64,000 nucleotides of DNA from Levilactobacillus brevis. Its GTDB lineage: Bacteria; Bacillota; Bacilli; Lactobacillales; Lactobacillaceae. The notes beneath the pieces are model-generated. The model was not told where the DNA came from. It searched no databases and saw only the letters and a program-made list of their open reading frames with translations. Positions 14,380-24,130 of this stretch are shown piece by piece. The stretch lies in assembly GCA_003666485.1 (NCBI GenBank), contig CP032931.1, positions 2,542,001 to 2,606,000 on the forward strand, given 5' to 3'. Made by a program: the position numbers and the translations under genes. Every line of letters begins with the position of its first letter. Positions within the stretch are counted from its first letter, which is position 1.

Positions 14380-15771
14380 TTAGAATTCAGCGTTACCTGG
14401 TGTCCGTGGGTAAGGGATTACGTCGCGGATGTTTTCCATCCCCGTGACGTACATCAATAACCGTTCGAACCCGATACCGTAACCGGAGTGAGGCGTTTCG
14501 CCGTACTTCCGCAGGTCAAGGTACCACTGGTATTCTTCTGGTGGCAAGTTATAATCCTTGATCTTTTGGGCCAATTCGGCTTGACGTTCCTCCCGTTGGC
14601 TCCCACCGATCAGTTCCCCAATCCGTGGTACCAGCAAGTCAGCCGCCGCAACCGTCTTGCCATCCGCGTTATCGCGCATGTAGAACGCCTTGATTTCCTT
14701 TGGATAGTCCGTCAGGAAGGTTGGCCGCTTGTAAACTTGTTCGCAGAGGTAACGTTCGTGTTCCGCCTGCAGGTCCAGTCCCCAGTATACGGGCACGTCG
14801 AAGTCAACCGGGGCCTTCTTCAGCTCCTCGATGGCTTGCGTGTAGGTAATCTGCGCGAACTTCTCGTCACAGGTTTGGTGTAACCGGTTCAACAGGTCGT
14901 CGTCCACGGCGCCGTTCAAGAAGTCCAATTCGTCCTTGGCGTGTTCCAACAGGTAGGCCACGACGTACTTCAGGAGTCCTTCGGCTTCGTTGATGGTGTC
15001 TTGCAGATCAGCGAACGCCATTTCTGGTTCGATCATCCAGAATTCAGACGCGTGCCGGGCCGTATGGGAGTTTTCAGCCCGGAAAGCGGGCCCGAACGTG
15101 TAAACGTCACGTAAGGCTAGCGCAAAGGCCTCAACTGGTAATTGACCACTAACCGTCAAGTTGGTTTCCTTCTTGAAGAAGTCCGCGTGGTCATCGACCT
15201 TGCCATCGTCCGTCTTAGGCAGGTTGTTCATGTCTAACGTCGTGACCCGGAACATTTCCCCGGCCCCTTCGCTATCACTACTGGTGATGATAGGCGTGTT
15301 GACGTAGGTGAAACCGTGTTCTTGCAGGTATTGGTGAATGGCAAAGGCTGCCAATGACCGAATCCGGAAGACCGCGTAGAACGTGTTGGTCCGGGGCCGC
15401 AAGTGAGCCATGGTCCGCAGATATTCATAGGAATGCTTCTTCTTTTGCAGCGGGTAATCGTTGTCAGAAGCCCCTTCCAACACGATTTCCTTGGCGTGAA
15501 CCTCCAGTGGTTGCTTGGCTTCGGGCGTGTAAACGACCGTGCCGACGACCTTAATGGTTGAGCTCAGTGGCAACTTCGTCCATTCGGCATAGTTGTCGAT
15601 GTCACTCTTCATGACGATCTGTGCGTTCTTAATAGTCGAACCATCACTTAATTCGATAAAGCCGACCCGCTTGGACCCCCGGACCGTCTTGACCCAGCCG
15701 TGTAAGACAATTTCTTCACTTTCGGCAAAATGCGTTTTACCAAATAAATCTCTTACTAAAACTTCTGTCAT
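14380..15771 (-). CDS. asnS: Asparaginyl-tRNA synthetase
   Basis: This is a 463-aa class IIb aminoacyl-tRNA synthetase that charges tRNA-Asn. Residues 15-110 form the OB-fold anticodon-binding domain ([20 protein letters not shown]). The catalytic core follows with motif 2 ([20 protein letters not shown]) and motif 3 ([20 protein letters not shown]). The C-terminus [14 protein letters not shown] is typical of AsnRS rather than AspRS. The ATG at 15771 follows AAGGAG by 7 nt; the longer frame would run into the T-box. The upstream T-box leader implies induction by uncharged tRNA-Asn. Confidence 0.96.
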   Translation of the reverse strand: MTEVLVRDLFGKTHFAESEEIVLHGWVKTVRGSKRVGFIELSDGSTIKNAQIVMKSDIDNYAEWTKLPLSSTIKVVGTVVYTPEAKQPLEVHAKEIVLEGASDNDYPLQKKKHSYEYLRTMAHLRPRTNTFYAVFRIRSLAAFAIHQYLQEHGFTYVNTPIITSSDSEGAGEMFRVTTLDMNNLPKTDDGKVDDHADFFKKETNLTVSGQLPVEAFALALRDVYTFGPAFRAENSHTARHASEFWMIEPEMAFADLQDTINEAEGLLKYVVAYLLEHAKDELDFLNGAVDDDLLNRLHQTCDEKFAQITYTQAIEELKKAPVDFDVPVYWGLDLQAEHERYLCEQVYKRPTFLTDYPKEIKAFYMRDNADGKTVAAADLLVPRIGELIGGSQREERQAELAQKIKDYNLPPEEYQWYLDLRKYGETPHSGYGIGFERLLMYVTGMENIRDVIPYPRTPGNAEF

Positions 15772-15789
15772 ATCTATTCTCCTTTTCTG

Positions 15790-16085
15790 AGCACTAAAAA
15801 AAGATCCAACATCCCTATCACTAGGGACGAAAGATCTTTCCGCGGTACCACCCAAATTGTCTTTTAATGTGCAAAACCAACTTTAAATAACGTACTAACA
15901 TACGTTCCGCTGGATAACGTGGCGGGGCACGGCGCAACCTACTCTCGTAATTTCAGTTGGCAACGAAAACGGGGTTATCCTCAATCGGCATGACACTAAG
16001 CTCTCACTACCCTTAGCTCGCTTACCCATGGTGCAGATTAGGCGTTGTCCGTTCTTATTGTTTTTAAAGTTATGCAACTGTTGAC
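15790..16085 (-). promoter_or_regulatory. T-box leader of asnS
   Basis: On the minus strand the leader contains the T-box GGGTGGTACCGCGG (15840-15853). It is followed by a terminator made of AAAGATC/GATCTTT arms (15799-15839) around a CCCTA/TAGGG inner stem and a U-run. The structured 5' part reaches about 16085. Uncharged tRNA would pair with the T-box and switch off the terminator. The specifier codon was not assigned with confidence; AAC is expected. Confidence 0.9.
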
Positions 16086-16114
16086 AGATTATCACAAGTT
16101 GCGGCGAGTTACAA
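16086..16114 (-). promoter_or_regulatory. Promoter of the asnS leader
   Basis: On the minus strand: -35 TTGTAA (16109-16114), 17-bp spacer, -10 TAATCT (16086-16091), just before the T-box leader. Confidence 0.55.
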
Positions 16115-16146
16115 CTGTTATTTCCCCACCGTGTCGCAAAACGCGA

Positions 16147-16899
16147 TCATATCAGTTGTGCAATTTGTGCTGCCACCGCCTGGCTCGTTGGGGCGCAGGT
16201 CACCGTCGCTTGGGTACTTAGATGCGCCAGTTGGGGCTTACTGGTGACCCAAACGCTGTGTTGAGCGCCGGCCAGCATCGCCAAATCATTTTGGTCATTG
16301 CCAAAAGCCACGTAATCAGTCACGCCCAACCGCAGGAGGGTCGTGGCCTTATCAATGTGCCGTGCGGTGATATCCAAGTTACCCTCTTCGGCGTTAGCCA
16401 CGACAGTTAACGTTCGACGTACCTGCAGCGTCTCTTGGAGTTCACGGGTTTGTTGCGCTGGTAGGCCGATCAAAGTGACCTTAATGGCCGCCCTGATTGC
16501 GGACAGCGGCACACATTGCGCCAGTTTAGCTGGATCGATGCGTTTGGCCAACGGATGCGTGGCGGCTACTCGCGCGGCGTAGTTCCAACGGGCGTCAACC
16601 ACATAATCGAGATTTGCTTGTGAGATCACACCCCGTAGTCGCCGTAGATCCGCTGGTGGAATCGTCGCAATCGTCTGCACATCACCATTTTGAGAAATCA
16701 AGGCACCATTGGCCCCAATCAGCTGAGACTCGTGAAAACCTGGAATAATCGGCAACAGGTCCCGAATCGGCCGCGCCGATGCAAAAATCACGCGATGGCC
16801 GTGATTGACCAACTGCTGAAGCGCCTGCCGCACCTCTTGCGCAATCTCTTGGCCGTCAAAGCTCAGTGTCCCGTCCACATCGAATACAAAAGTTTTCAT
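16147..16899 (-). CDS. Cof-type HAD-superfamily phosphatase
   Basis: This is a 250-aa HAD hydrolase of the IIB (Cof) cap type. Motif I is FDVDGTLS with the nucleophile Asp, motif II is FASARP, and motif IV is FGNDQNDLAML. The large cap domain spans about residues 80-190. Such enzymes dephosphorylate sugar phosphates or flavin/PLP-type substrates; the substrate cannot be read here. The ATG at 16899 is preferred over a TTG two codons upstream. It lies between the asnS leader and a divergent surface-protein gene and appears to be transcribed alone. Confidence 0.9.
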   Translation of the reverse strand: MKTFVFDVDGTLSFDGQEIAQEVRQALQQLVNHGHRVIFASARPIRDLLPIIPGFHESQLIGANGALISQNGDVQTIATIPPADLRRLRGVISQANLDYVVDARWNYAARVAATHPLAKRIDPAKLAQCVPLSAIRAAIKVTLIGLPAQQTRELQETLQVRRTLTVVANAEEGNLDITARHIDKATTLLRLGVTDYVAFGNDQNDLAMLAGAQHSVWVTSKPQLAHLSTQATVTCAPTSQAVAAQIAQLI

Positions 16900-17208
16900 C
16901 CCCAACTGCCCCCAACCTCTGAAGTTTAGAAGTTAATTTTAGCATGAACCCCTGCCGCTGCCTACCGCATTCGTATCGACCCATTTAGCTGCTTAATGGC
17001 CTACTGGTCAGTGCACTATGCTGTTTATTTGCCCACTGATTTGCCGGTTAAATCGTCTTGGCAGCGAGACAGATTTATCCCTAAATGTCACTTAATTTAT
17101 GCATAAGTCATTCACCCCCGCGACTAACTCGTTCATAAATACCGTAAAATCAAGGATAACGCGGTATTCGACCAGTTAACAAACGAACCGTCTGATTGAA
17201 CGTCTAGC

Positions 17209-17231
17209 CTATAAACATGTTAATTTATAGG
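17209..17231. promoter_or_regulatory. Inverted repeat upstream of the surface protein gene
   Basis: CCTATAAA / TTTATAGG with a 7-nt centre, 40 bp before the start codon, could be an operator or a 5'UTR hairpin. The rest of the gap 16906-17208 shows no other clear feature. Confidence 0.45.
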
Positions 17232-17270
17232 TGTTGAGAGAGAGGGAATCTCGATAGGAGGTATTTATTT

Positions 17271-18569
17271 ATGCGAAGATTTTGGCGTTTTAGTTTAATC
17301 GCTGCCGCCAGCCTGATTGGTCTTTGCTTATTTACCCACCCAATCGTCGGTGAAGCAAAGGTCATTGAAGGCCACGGTACAAACGCGACCGATGCGGTAA
17401 TTGTTGATAAGAAAGGTACGGTTTACAGTCACTCTGCAGTCTTACCTGAAGATCTCACTTACTACGTCAAATACAAGTTGTCCATTGATAATTGGTTGAA
17501 GATCGACCCTGGGGATGAAATGTACTTCTACGTTCCAGCTAACGTTCGGATTCCTGCGGACGACACATTCCCAATGTCCGCCGGTTTGGGCCTTTCCTTT
17601 GGGCAAGCCACAATCAAGCAGGGATCACATGTTGGGGTAGTCGTCTTTAACAGCGCCTTCTCCAACACGGCCATCCTGCGTGTCGGCTACATTCGTCTTT
17701 ATGTCAAAGGTGCCGGCGACGTGGATAATCCTGAAGCGCCTGGTACCGAAGAGCCTGAACCTGAAGAACCAGGGATTGAACCTGGCGAACCTGGCACTGA
17801 GGAACCCGGAACTGAAGAGCCTGGGACCGAAGAACCTGGCACTGAAGAACCCGGAACTGAAGAGCCTGGCACTGAGGAACCTGGCACTGAAGAACCTGGG
17901 ACTGAGGAACCCGGAACCGAAGAACCTGGCACTGAAGAACCTGGCACTGAAGAACCTGGCACTGAAGAACCTGGAACCGAAGAGCCCGGAACCGAACAAC
18001 CTGGCACTGAGTACCCAGAAGCACCTGGCGTTGAAGAACCTGGGACTGAACAACCCGGAACTACAGAACCTGGTACTGAACAACCTGGGACCACGACACC
18101 AACTGAACCAGAAAATCCTAGTGAATTCCCTGGCGATGAACAAGTGCCTGGTGTCACCTATCCAGGTCATCCTGGCCAAGTCACCCCTGGAACCAGCCTG
18201 CCAGTTATTCCCGGCGGCTCTGGCAGCTATGTAACTGGCAGTACGACTGGTGCCAACACCAGTACTCACCGGCCAACTTACACCACGCAAAAGCCTAATA
18301 CCACGACCACGATGCACCAGACCGAACAACCAGCAACTTCTGCTAGTCAGTCTAGTGAGCCGGCAACGGCCAGTGAATCTGGTTCCGGTGCAACTGGTCA
18401 AGTTGCTGATCAAACCAATAATAGTTCAGCAACCACTGAACAGCCTGCCAAGAAGTTGCCACAAACCAATGAGCAACCTCATGATGGCTTAGTCATTTTA
18501 GGCTTAAGCCTCTTGAGCTTCACGCTTGGTTTGGGCTATCTGGATCGCCGTCAGCGTAAGGAAAACTAA
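17271..18569 (+). CDS. Sortase-anchored surface protein with GTEEP repeats
   Basis: This is a 432-aa cell-wall protein. Residues 1-29 form a signal peptide. About residues 30-150 are a small beta-rich exported domain I do not recognise. Then come 13 tandem GTEEP pentapeptides plus variants, a Ser/Thr-rich stalk, and a sorting signal at residue 396 (LPQTN in place of LPxTG) followed by a hydrophobic helix and RRQRKEN. The proline- and acid-rich repeat should form a rigid, negatively charged spacer through the wall. A strong AGGAGG lies before the ATG. The N-terminal domain should carry the function, which is unknown. Confidence 0.88.
   Translation: MRRFWRFSLIAAASLIGLCLFTHPIVGEAKVIEGHGTNATDAVIVDKKGTVYSHSAVLPEDLTYYVKYKLSIDNWLKIDPGDEMYFYVPANVRIPADDTFPMSAGLGLSFGQATIKQGSHVGVVVFNSAFSNTAILRVGYIRLYVKGAGDVDNPEAPGTEEPEPEEPGIEPGEPGTEEPGTEEPGTEEPGTEEPGTEEPGTEEPGTEEPGTEEPGTEEPGTEEPGTEEPGTEEPGTEEPGTEQPGTEYPEAPGVEEPGTEQPGTTEPGTEQPGTTTPTEPENPSEFPGDEQVPGVTYPGHPGQVTPGTSLPVIPGGSGSYVTGSTTGANTSTHRPTYTTQKPNTTTTMHQTEQPATSASQSSEPATASESGSGATGQVADQTNNSSATTEQPAKKLPQTNEQPHDGLVILGLSLLSFTLGLGYLDRRQRKEN
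17793..18017 (+). repeat. 15-bp tandem repeat, 15 units
   Basis: The units are variants of GGCACTGAAGAACCT: thirteen encode GTEEP, then one GTEQP and one GTEYP. Units differ mainly at silent positions, with identical blocks of neighbours (three identical units near 17928-17972), which suggests copy-number change by slippage or recombination. Confidence 0.92.
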
Positions 18570-18819
18570 TCAGAATTAGCTTGAGGACCACCCGCTTACA
18601 ACGCCTGGCCCTTTCCTTGACCGATTACTTAAGCCCCTTAGCGACCCAGCGGATAAGTCATTAGGTATTTTAAATGTTGGTCGTACCTGACATCTGCCGT
18701 TACCGAACTGACTTAATCTGTTAAAACACTGTGACATCCCCGCAACTTTTTACCGGTATACTCAACAGTGTTGTTAGCCCTCAGCAATTCGGCCGGCAAC
18801 AAATACTTATAATGATGGA

Positions 18820-19395
18820 GTGACATTTATCAAGACACAGACGCGCTTTTTAATCAGCACCTTAGCTGCGGGGGCTTTATTCCTGGCTGGAACCAGCACC
18901 ACCGCCTCCGCTCACATGGCAACGAGCCAACAGCCGGCCCAAACACAAACGACAACGACGCCAACGACCAACACGAACTACCAACATACCTCAACCACAC
19001 CAACGACGAATACGTCTACGTCCACGACGACCACGACCGGTAGCCAAGTTGCTGGTGGTAACGGCGTCGCGACAGCACTGGCAATCGCCAACAGCGGCAC
19101 CCCGTACGTTTACGGCGGAAATACCACGGCTGGGTTCGACTGCTCCGGCTTGGTTCAATACGCCTTGGGCTTGAGCGCCCGGACGACGACCCAGCAAGCC
19201 GCACTGGGCACCCACCACTACGACGTGGCCAACGCACCAGCTGGCGCCATCCTGTTCTGGGGCTCAGAAAGTAACCCTTACCACGACGGTCTGTCCTTAG
19301 GAAACGGGTCTTACGTAGCCGCACAAAACCCGACTGACGGCATCGGCGTCTTCAGTCAAACCTACTTCACCCCTAGTTTCTACGTGATTCCTTAA
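18820..19395 (+). CDS. Secreted NlpC/P60 peptidoglycan hydrolase
   Basis: This 191-aa protein has a signal peptide (cleavage near SAHM, residue 32), a Thr-rich linker (residues 38-80) and a C-terminal NlpC/P60 domain. The catalytic Cys is in GFDCSGLVQYAL and the His in YHDGLSLGNG. It should cut D-Glu to diamino-acid or similar peptide bonds in peptidoglycan outside the cell. The start is unclear: the GTG at 18820 overlaps its only GGAG, so translation may begin a few codons later at a non-standard codon. It is followed by a terminator. Confidence 0.85.
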   Translation: MTFIKTQTRFLISTLAAGALFLAGTSTTASAHMATSQQPAQTQTTTTPTTNTNYQHTSTTPTTNTSTSTTTTTGSQVAGGNGVATALAIANSGTPYVYGGNTTAGFDCSGLVQYALGLSARTTTQQAALGTHHYDVANAPAGAILFWGSESNPYHDGLSLGNGSYVAAQNPTDGIGVFSQTYFTPSFYVIP

Positions 19396-19445
19396 CTCCC
19401 CCTTCCACTAAAAATAGATTGACTGAAGGTGTACTCACTTTCGGC

Positions 19446-19492
19446 AAAAAAGCAGTGACGCCAACTGGATTTCCAGCGGGTCACTGCTTTTT
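19446..19492 (+). terminator. Terminator after the NlpC/P60 gene
   Basis: AGCAGTGAC (19451-19459) / GTCACTGCT (19480-19488) with flanking A-run and T-run. Confidence 0.85.
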
Positions 19493-19510
19493 CATTTGTC
19501 CTTATGTTAC

Positions 19511-20010
19511 GCCTTACTGTCCGCAAAATATGGGCTGGAACGCGGTGGGCGGACGGGTCGAGCCAAAGATCGGTCTCGACGCCTCGCTTTGAGCCGAAGA
19601 CCACGTCTCAAAGGCGCCAGTTTCCTAAGCGACATGAACCGCGCCGCTAAGGAAACTCCCACGGCTGAGCCCATATTTTGCGGGCTCACGGCTACGGTAG
19701 TGATTGGTCGACAACGACTGACTGAAACTACAATCGATTCCACGACCGTACTGGCAACGTGGTCTAAATCTGTGTGAGTATCAGCCGCTACTTTGCCGGA
19801 AGCCACTAGGGATGGCGCCAGCTGTGATAACGATGTTTCCTGGCGTTTTTTGCCAGGTTACATCGTGGGGCGACTTCGGAGACTTGCGGGCTTGGCAAGG
19901 CTTCGAAGCGAGGTGGAAGCCCGCTTCCCAGGCTGGAGCCAGTCCCCATAGCAGGCAGAATCCCTGGTGGCTGCAGGCACTGGTTTAGGCAACTTTGCGG
20001 ACGGTAAGGC
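19511..20010. repeat. Composite intergenic repeat unit U1 (A half + B half, 500 bp)
   Basis: The ends are inverted: GCCTTACTGTCCGCAAA (19511-19527) against TTTGCGGACGGTAAGGC (19994-20010), one mismatch. An A-type half faces right (19511-19696), with the core GAGCCAAAG, then GGTCTCGACGCC and TTTGAGCCGAAGACC. A B-type half faces left (19820-20010), with GAAGCGAGGTGGAAGCCCGC. The unit lies between two convergent genes. Confidence 0.85.
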
Positions 20011-20040
20011 AACCAGTACCACCATTTATGACTAGCTAAG

Positions 20041-21663
20041 CTACTTCCAGTAAGCGTAGCGGTATTGGGCGGCGGTACTGAAGGTACTGTACTTGATGCC
20101 GCCGACTTTCTTGCTGACCAGGTTGACCTGTGCTTGCTGGTACAGTGGGTTGAAGACGCCCAATTGTGACAGCCGCTGGTTTGCCGTCTTCAGTAATGCG
20201 AAACGCTTCTTGGCGTTCGTTTCCGTTTGTGCCGCCAACATCAAGCGGTTGAATTTCTGATCGACGTAATTCGAGAAGTTGATGGAATTTCCCTTCATGA
20301 ACAGGTCCAGATCAGTTGTCGGGTCCGGTTCATCCCCGGTCCAGCCAAAGGTCGAGACGTCAAAGTTGCCCTTGAACATCTTGTTGATCTGTTGCGTCAG
20401 TGGCATTGAGGAGATCGTAACGGTCAGCCCCGGCATGTTCTTTTGCCATTGACTCTGGATGTACTCGGCCACGTTCTTGGAGCCGTCCGAATCGTTGGTC
20501 AACAGCGTCAGCTTGAAGTTGCCCCCGCCCAATTCTGCGCGGGCCTTCCGCCACAGCTTGCGGGCCTTGGCCGCGTTGTACGGCGTGTAGTTCCCCGTGC
20601 TGACCGCGAAGTCTTGCCCGTTGTTCGGATCCTTGGCCACACCCTGGGCGACCATATTCTTCAACGGTACCGACCCATCTTGATTGACCTTCGACGTCAG
20701 TTCCTGGCGATTGATGGCCAGACTGGCCGCCGTCCGGAAGTTTTGATTACCTCCTAATTTTGTATGCGTATTGAAGTACTGGATGGAAACGGCCGTGGTC
20801 AACGTCTTGCGCATCTGCTTCTTGAGTTGCGGATTGTTGGCGGTCCCGGTAACCGTGGTCCCGGCAATCTTGGTTTCTTGAACCTTCCCGGCAGCAAATA
20901 ACTTTTCAGCCGTCGAATCTGTCTTGACCACCTGCACGTTGACCCGGTTGATCTTCACTTGCTTCTTGCCGTAGTAGCGCTGATTCTTGACGTAGACCCA
21001 GTTGTCCTTGGTTCCGTTCCACTTCTTCAACACGTACGGACCGTTGGCCACGACGCGACTGGAATTGGTGCCGTACTTGGCGCCATATTTCTTTACCAAA
21101 TGACGGTTGACCGGCAAGAATTCTGTGGCCGCATCGTAGTTAAATGCTGGATCTTGGCGGCTTAGCGTGACCTGGAGCTTGTATTTGCCCAGTGCCTTGA
21201 CACCTAAGTCACTCGGCTGTTTCGTACCCTTTTGAATAGCTGCATAATTGGTAAATGTCGCAAATCGGTTGGCATACTGTGCTTTGGTCGTTGGATCGAC
21301 CTGGCGCCGGAACGACGTGACAAAGTCTTGGGCCGTGACCTGGTCGCCGTTACTCCAACGCGCATCGCGCCGTAGCGTAAAGGTATAAGTCTTCCCGTTG
21401 TTCGTGGGTTTGACGACTTTGGTTGCCATCGCCGGCACCACCTTACCGTCATTATTTTGCCGGTACAAGCCCTCCGTGGTCTGCTTCATCATGTAAAAAG
21501 AATACGCGTCGGTCGCCTTGTTGGGGTCGGCCGTTTGTAGTTCAGCCGGCATGGTCACGCTCAACGCTTTATTTTGCGTCGTCGCTGACTTGCCTGATTG
21601 ACAGCCCGCTAACGTGCCCACCACTAACAATCCTAATAATCCTAATCCCATTCGTTTATCCAT
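20041..21663 (-). CDS. Peptide ABC transporter substrate-binding lipoprotein, OppA family
   Basis: This is a 540-aa lipoprotein. The signal sequence ends in the lipobox LAGC (Cys20). The SBP_bac_5 fold follows, with YTFTLRRDARWSNGDQVTAQ near residues 90-110 and the family pattern FNYDAATEFLPVN. It binds oligopeptides outside the membrane for an ABC importer; no permease or ATPase gene is adjacent, so it must share one encoded elsewhere. GGAGGG precedes the ATG. The T-box leader upstream shows control by an amino acid's tRNA, so its cargo probably supplies that amino acid. Confidence 0.92.
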   Translation of the reverse strand: MDKRMGLGLLGLLVVGTLAGCQSGKSATTQNKALSVTMPAELQTADPNKATDAYSFYMMKQTTEGLYRQNNDGKVVPAMATKVVKPTNNGKTYTFTLRRDARWSNGDQVTAQDFVTSFRRQVDPTTKAQYANRFATFTNYAAIQKGTKQPSDLGVKALGKYKLQVTLSRQDPAFNYDAATEFLPVNRHLVKKYGAKYGTNSSRVVANGPYVLKKWNGTKDNWVYVKNQRYYGKKQVKINRVNVQVVKTDSTAEKLFAAGKVQETKIAGTTVTGTANNPQLKKQMRKTLTTAVSIQYFNTHTKLGGNQNFRTAASLAINRQELTSKVNQDGSVPLKNMVAQGVAKDPNNGQDFAVSTGNYTPYNAAKARKLWRKARAELGGGNFKLTLLTNDSDGSKNVAEYIQSQWQKNMPGLTVTISSMPLTQQINKMFKGNFDVSTFGWTGDEPDPTTDLDLFMKGNSINFSNYVDQKFNRLMLAAQTETNAKKRFALLKTANQRLSQLGVFNPLYQQAQVNLVSKKVGGIKYSTFSTAAQYRYAYWK

Positions 21664-21704
21664 CGAATCCCTCCAAACCTCAAAATGACAGTCAGTCAGC
21701 GAAT

Positions 21705-21998
21705 CGGGGTAAAAAAAGACGCCCTCAGCAGAATTTGACTTCTGCTAAGGGCGCTAAACACGCGGTACCACCTTATTTACGACAAAAAAACTGTCGTCGC
21801 TTCGCGGACTGCCGGGGCAATCCGTTTGCACGATAATGGGTGCCACCAACGCGGTTACGAGTTTCTTCACCGTTTCGCTCCGAAGTGATTTTCGATCAGT
21901 GGCCTGTCTCCCCTCACACCAAACGGGAGTCGCTAGTCAGGCCGACCCTGATCTAGTCGTCTTCATCAACGCAAATTATTCTGTTGCTTGCTAACTTG
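21705..21998 (-). promoter_or_regulatory. T-box leader of the OppA-family gene
   Basis: On the minus strand, AAGGTGGTACCGCG (21761-21774) is followed by a strong terminator, GCGCCC..TAGCAGAA / TTCTGCT..GGGCG plus a U-run (21714-21754). The leader starts after the promoter at 22005-22033. I could not assign the specifier codon safely. Confidence 0.88.
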
Positions 21999-22004
21999 TC
22001 CATA

Positions 22005-22033
22005 AGATTAGACTTTGATTAGAGAAATGTCAA
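22005..22033 (-). promoter_or_regulatory. Promoter of the OppA T-box leader
   Basis: On the minus strand: -35 TTGACA (22028-22033), 17-bp spacer, -10 TAATCT (22005-22010). Confidence 0.8.
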
Positions 22034-22058
22034 GATAATTTCATCATTTTCTTAAAAT

Positions 22059-23444
22059 TTATTTTGGCCGGTCACTATTCGTCATGGCCAAGGGGTCGAC
22101 CCAAGCCGCAAATTGCTCGGCCGTTACCTTGCCAGACTTCAGCGCCGCCTCCCGCAGCGTCCAGCCGTTGCGGTCCGCTGCCTGGGCAATCAGCGCGCTG
22201 TCGTGATACCCAATGTGTGGCGACAGGGCCGTCACGGTCATCAACGACTGATCGACCAGTGCCGCCATGCGGTCGGCATTAACGGTTAGACCGTGAACTA
22301 ATTTGGTCGTGAACCCCCGCATCGTCCCCGTCAATAAATCGGCAGACTCCAAGAACGTCGCAATCAAAACGGGTTTATACACATTCATTTCAAAATTTCC
22401 CTGCGAGGCGGCCACCGTGATGGTCACGTCATTGCCCATGACCCGCGTCGCCGCCATCGTTAAAGCCTCGGCTTGCGTGGGGTTGACCTTGCCGGGCATG
22501 ATGGAGGAGCCAGGTTCATTGGCGGGAATATTCAGCTCGCCGTAGCCCGCCCGGGGACCACTCGCTAGGAAGCGAATGTCGTTGGCAATCTTCAACAGGT
22601 CGCCGGCCAACGTCTTCAGCGCGCCGTGAACCACGTTGAGCCCGGAATGTGCGGCTAAACCGAAGAACTTGTTGGTCTTGGCGGTAAAGGGCTGGCCGTA
22701 CACCTGAGCCAGCTGGGCCGCTACGGCTTCGGCAAAGCCAGGTGCGGCGTTGAGCCCCGTACCGACCGCGGTCCCGCCAATCGGCAGTTCCAATAGGGTC
22801 GGTGCCAACTGGGTCAGGTAGTCCTGATTGTGGCGCAACATGCTGATCCACCCACTGACTTCTTGGCCAAACGTTAGCGGCGTCGCGTCCTGCAAATGGG
22901 TCCGGCCAATCTTGACCACCCGCCAATAGGCCTGCTGCTTGGTCGTGAGCTCGTCGATCAGTTGCTGGATGGCGGTCAGCAGTGGTTGCAGGGCTAAGGT
23001 CGCCGTAATGGCCATCGCCGTGGGAAACGTGTCGTTGGAACTCTGACCATGATTGACGTCATCGTTGGGCAACACGCCGCTGGTCGGGTCGAATTTCACC
23101 GTTTGGTGGGCAATAACTTCGTTGACGTTCATGTTGGTCTGCGTCCCCGACCCCGTTTGGTACACGTGCAAGGGAAAATCACGTTGCAGCTGGTCGTCTG
23201 GTAAGGCCAACAGCGCATCGGCCGCGCGGATAATCAGGGTCGCCTTAGCCTCTTGCACCTCGCCCAAGTCCCGGTTAGCCACCGCCGCGGCCCGTTTCAA
23301 CTGAATCAAGGCGCGAATCAGGACCAATGGCATTAACGGTCCGGTCGTAAAATTGTGGCGGCTCCGCTCAGTCTGCGCCCCCCACAACGCGTCAGCAGGT
23401 ACTTTCACGGTGCCCAACGCATCCGCTTCTTCTCGATAATCCAT
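22059..23444 (-). CDS. fumC: Fumarate hydratase, class II
   Basis: This 461-aa fumarase interconverts fumarate and malate. The signature GSSIMPGKVNPTQ lies near residues 315-327, and the active-site segments GSGTQTNMNVNEV, NHGQSSNDTFPTAM and GRTHLQDATPL are all present. The length matches class II fumarases (about 460 aa). AGAGGAAG precedes the ATG. In lactobacilli fumarase works in the malate/fumarate/succinate branch rather than a full citrate cycle. It seems to be transcribed alone. Confidence 0.96.
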   Translation of the reverse strand: MDYREEADALGTVKVPADALWGAQTERSRHNFTTGPLMPLVLIRALIQLKRAAAVANRDLGEVQEAKATLIIRAADALLALPDDQLQRDFPLHVYQTGSGTQTNMNVNEVIAHQTVKFDPTSGVLPNDDVNHGQSSNDTFPTAMAITATLALQPLLTAIQQLIDELTTKQQAYWRVVKIGRTHLQDATPLTFGQEVSGWISMLRHNQDYLTQLAPTLLELPIGGTAVGTGLNAAPGFAEAVAAQLAQVYGQPFTAKTNKFFGLAAHSGLNVVHGALKTLAGDLLKIANDIRFLASGPRAGYGELNIPANEPGSSIMPGKVNPTQAEALTMAATRVMGNDVTITVAASQGNFEMNVYKPVLIATFLESADLLTGTMRGFTTKLVHGLTVNADRMAALVDQSLMTVTALSPHIGYHDSALIAQAADRNGWTLREAALKSGKVTAEQFAAWVDPLAMTNSDRPK

Positions 23445-23570
23445 GGCACTCTTCCTCTCATAAATGTAAAATTGTCTAACGGTTTGAAAAACGAAAATCG
23501 ACTGTAACCATTGTTACCATGCACTTCATGGTGTTAAGATCAGTCGTTTACAGCTTCTTGGTGAGAACTG

Positions 23571-23930
23571 GCCGCCTGCCGTCCGCCAAATATGGGTCGG
23601 AACGCGGTGGGCGGACGGGTCGAGCCAAAGAGCGGTCTCGACACCTCGCCTTTGAGCCGAAGATCACGTCTCAAAGACGCCAGTTTCCTAAGCGACATGA
23701 ACCATGCCGTTTAGGAAACTCCCACGGCTGAACCCATATTTAGCGGACTCTCGGCTACAGAAATGCTTACCAACAATAATTGACTTGACCCTTAGTAACA
23801 GCTAGATCGTCAACTGTGTTGGCTGGAGTTTTATCTCAGCCTAAAGCGTGAGACGACTTAAAATTTTGGCAGTTTTTGCCAAGATTTTAAGCAAGCCTGA
23901 AGACCACACCCCATAGCAGGCGCCTGGTTC
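23571..23930. repeat. Composite intergenic repeat unit U2 (A half + diverged B half)
   Basis: The A-type half (23571-23758) has the conserved GAGCCAAAG, GAGCGGTCTCGACACCTCGC and CGTCTCAAAGACGCCAG segments. A diverged B-type half (23806-23930, leftward) keeps the hairpin AAATTTTGGCA / TGCCAAGATTT and GCAGGCGCC. The right outer terminus is not recognisable. It lies upstream of fumC and downstream of the AP2-like gene. Confidence 0.75.
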
Positions 23931-24130
23931 CACTAATTTTAACAGACAAAGCACTGTCATTCCGTGGATCAACACGTTAAGTCTATCATTTCGTAACTAT
24001 AGCCAGCATACCCAGCCCGCCAGCCGAGCGTCAACACTTTTTTAACAATTTAACCACCAAAAAAGTCGTTCCCCAATGACGGGAACGACCGGTTTTGGCT
24101 TCTATTACTTTGCTGGTTAAGTCTGCTGAA

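Noticed and set aside
17793-18017. CRISPR-like array
   Set aside because: The 15-bp units are contiguous without spacers and in frame with the protein.
17625-18413. Several antisense and shifted frames over the surface-protein repeats
   Set aside because: A 15-bp repeat keeps all frames open by periodicity. These frames have no start signals or domain content.
19496-20012. Reading frames of 60-100 aa inside the intergenic repeats (also near 23519, 26702, 29767, 34793, 37779, 45059, 57051)
   Set aside because: The same element is open in different frames at different copies, with stem-preserving rather than codon-preserving changes.
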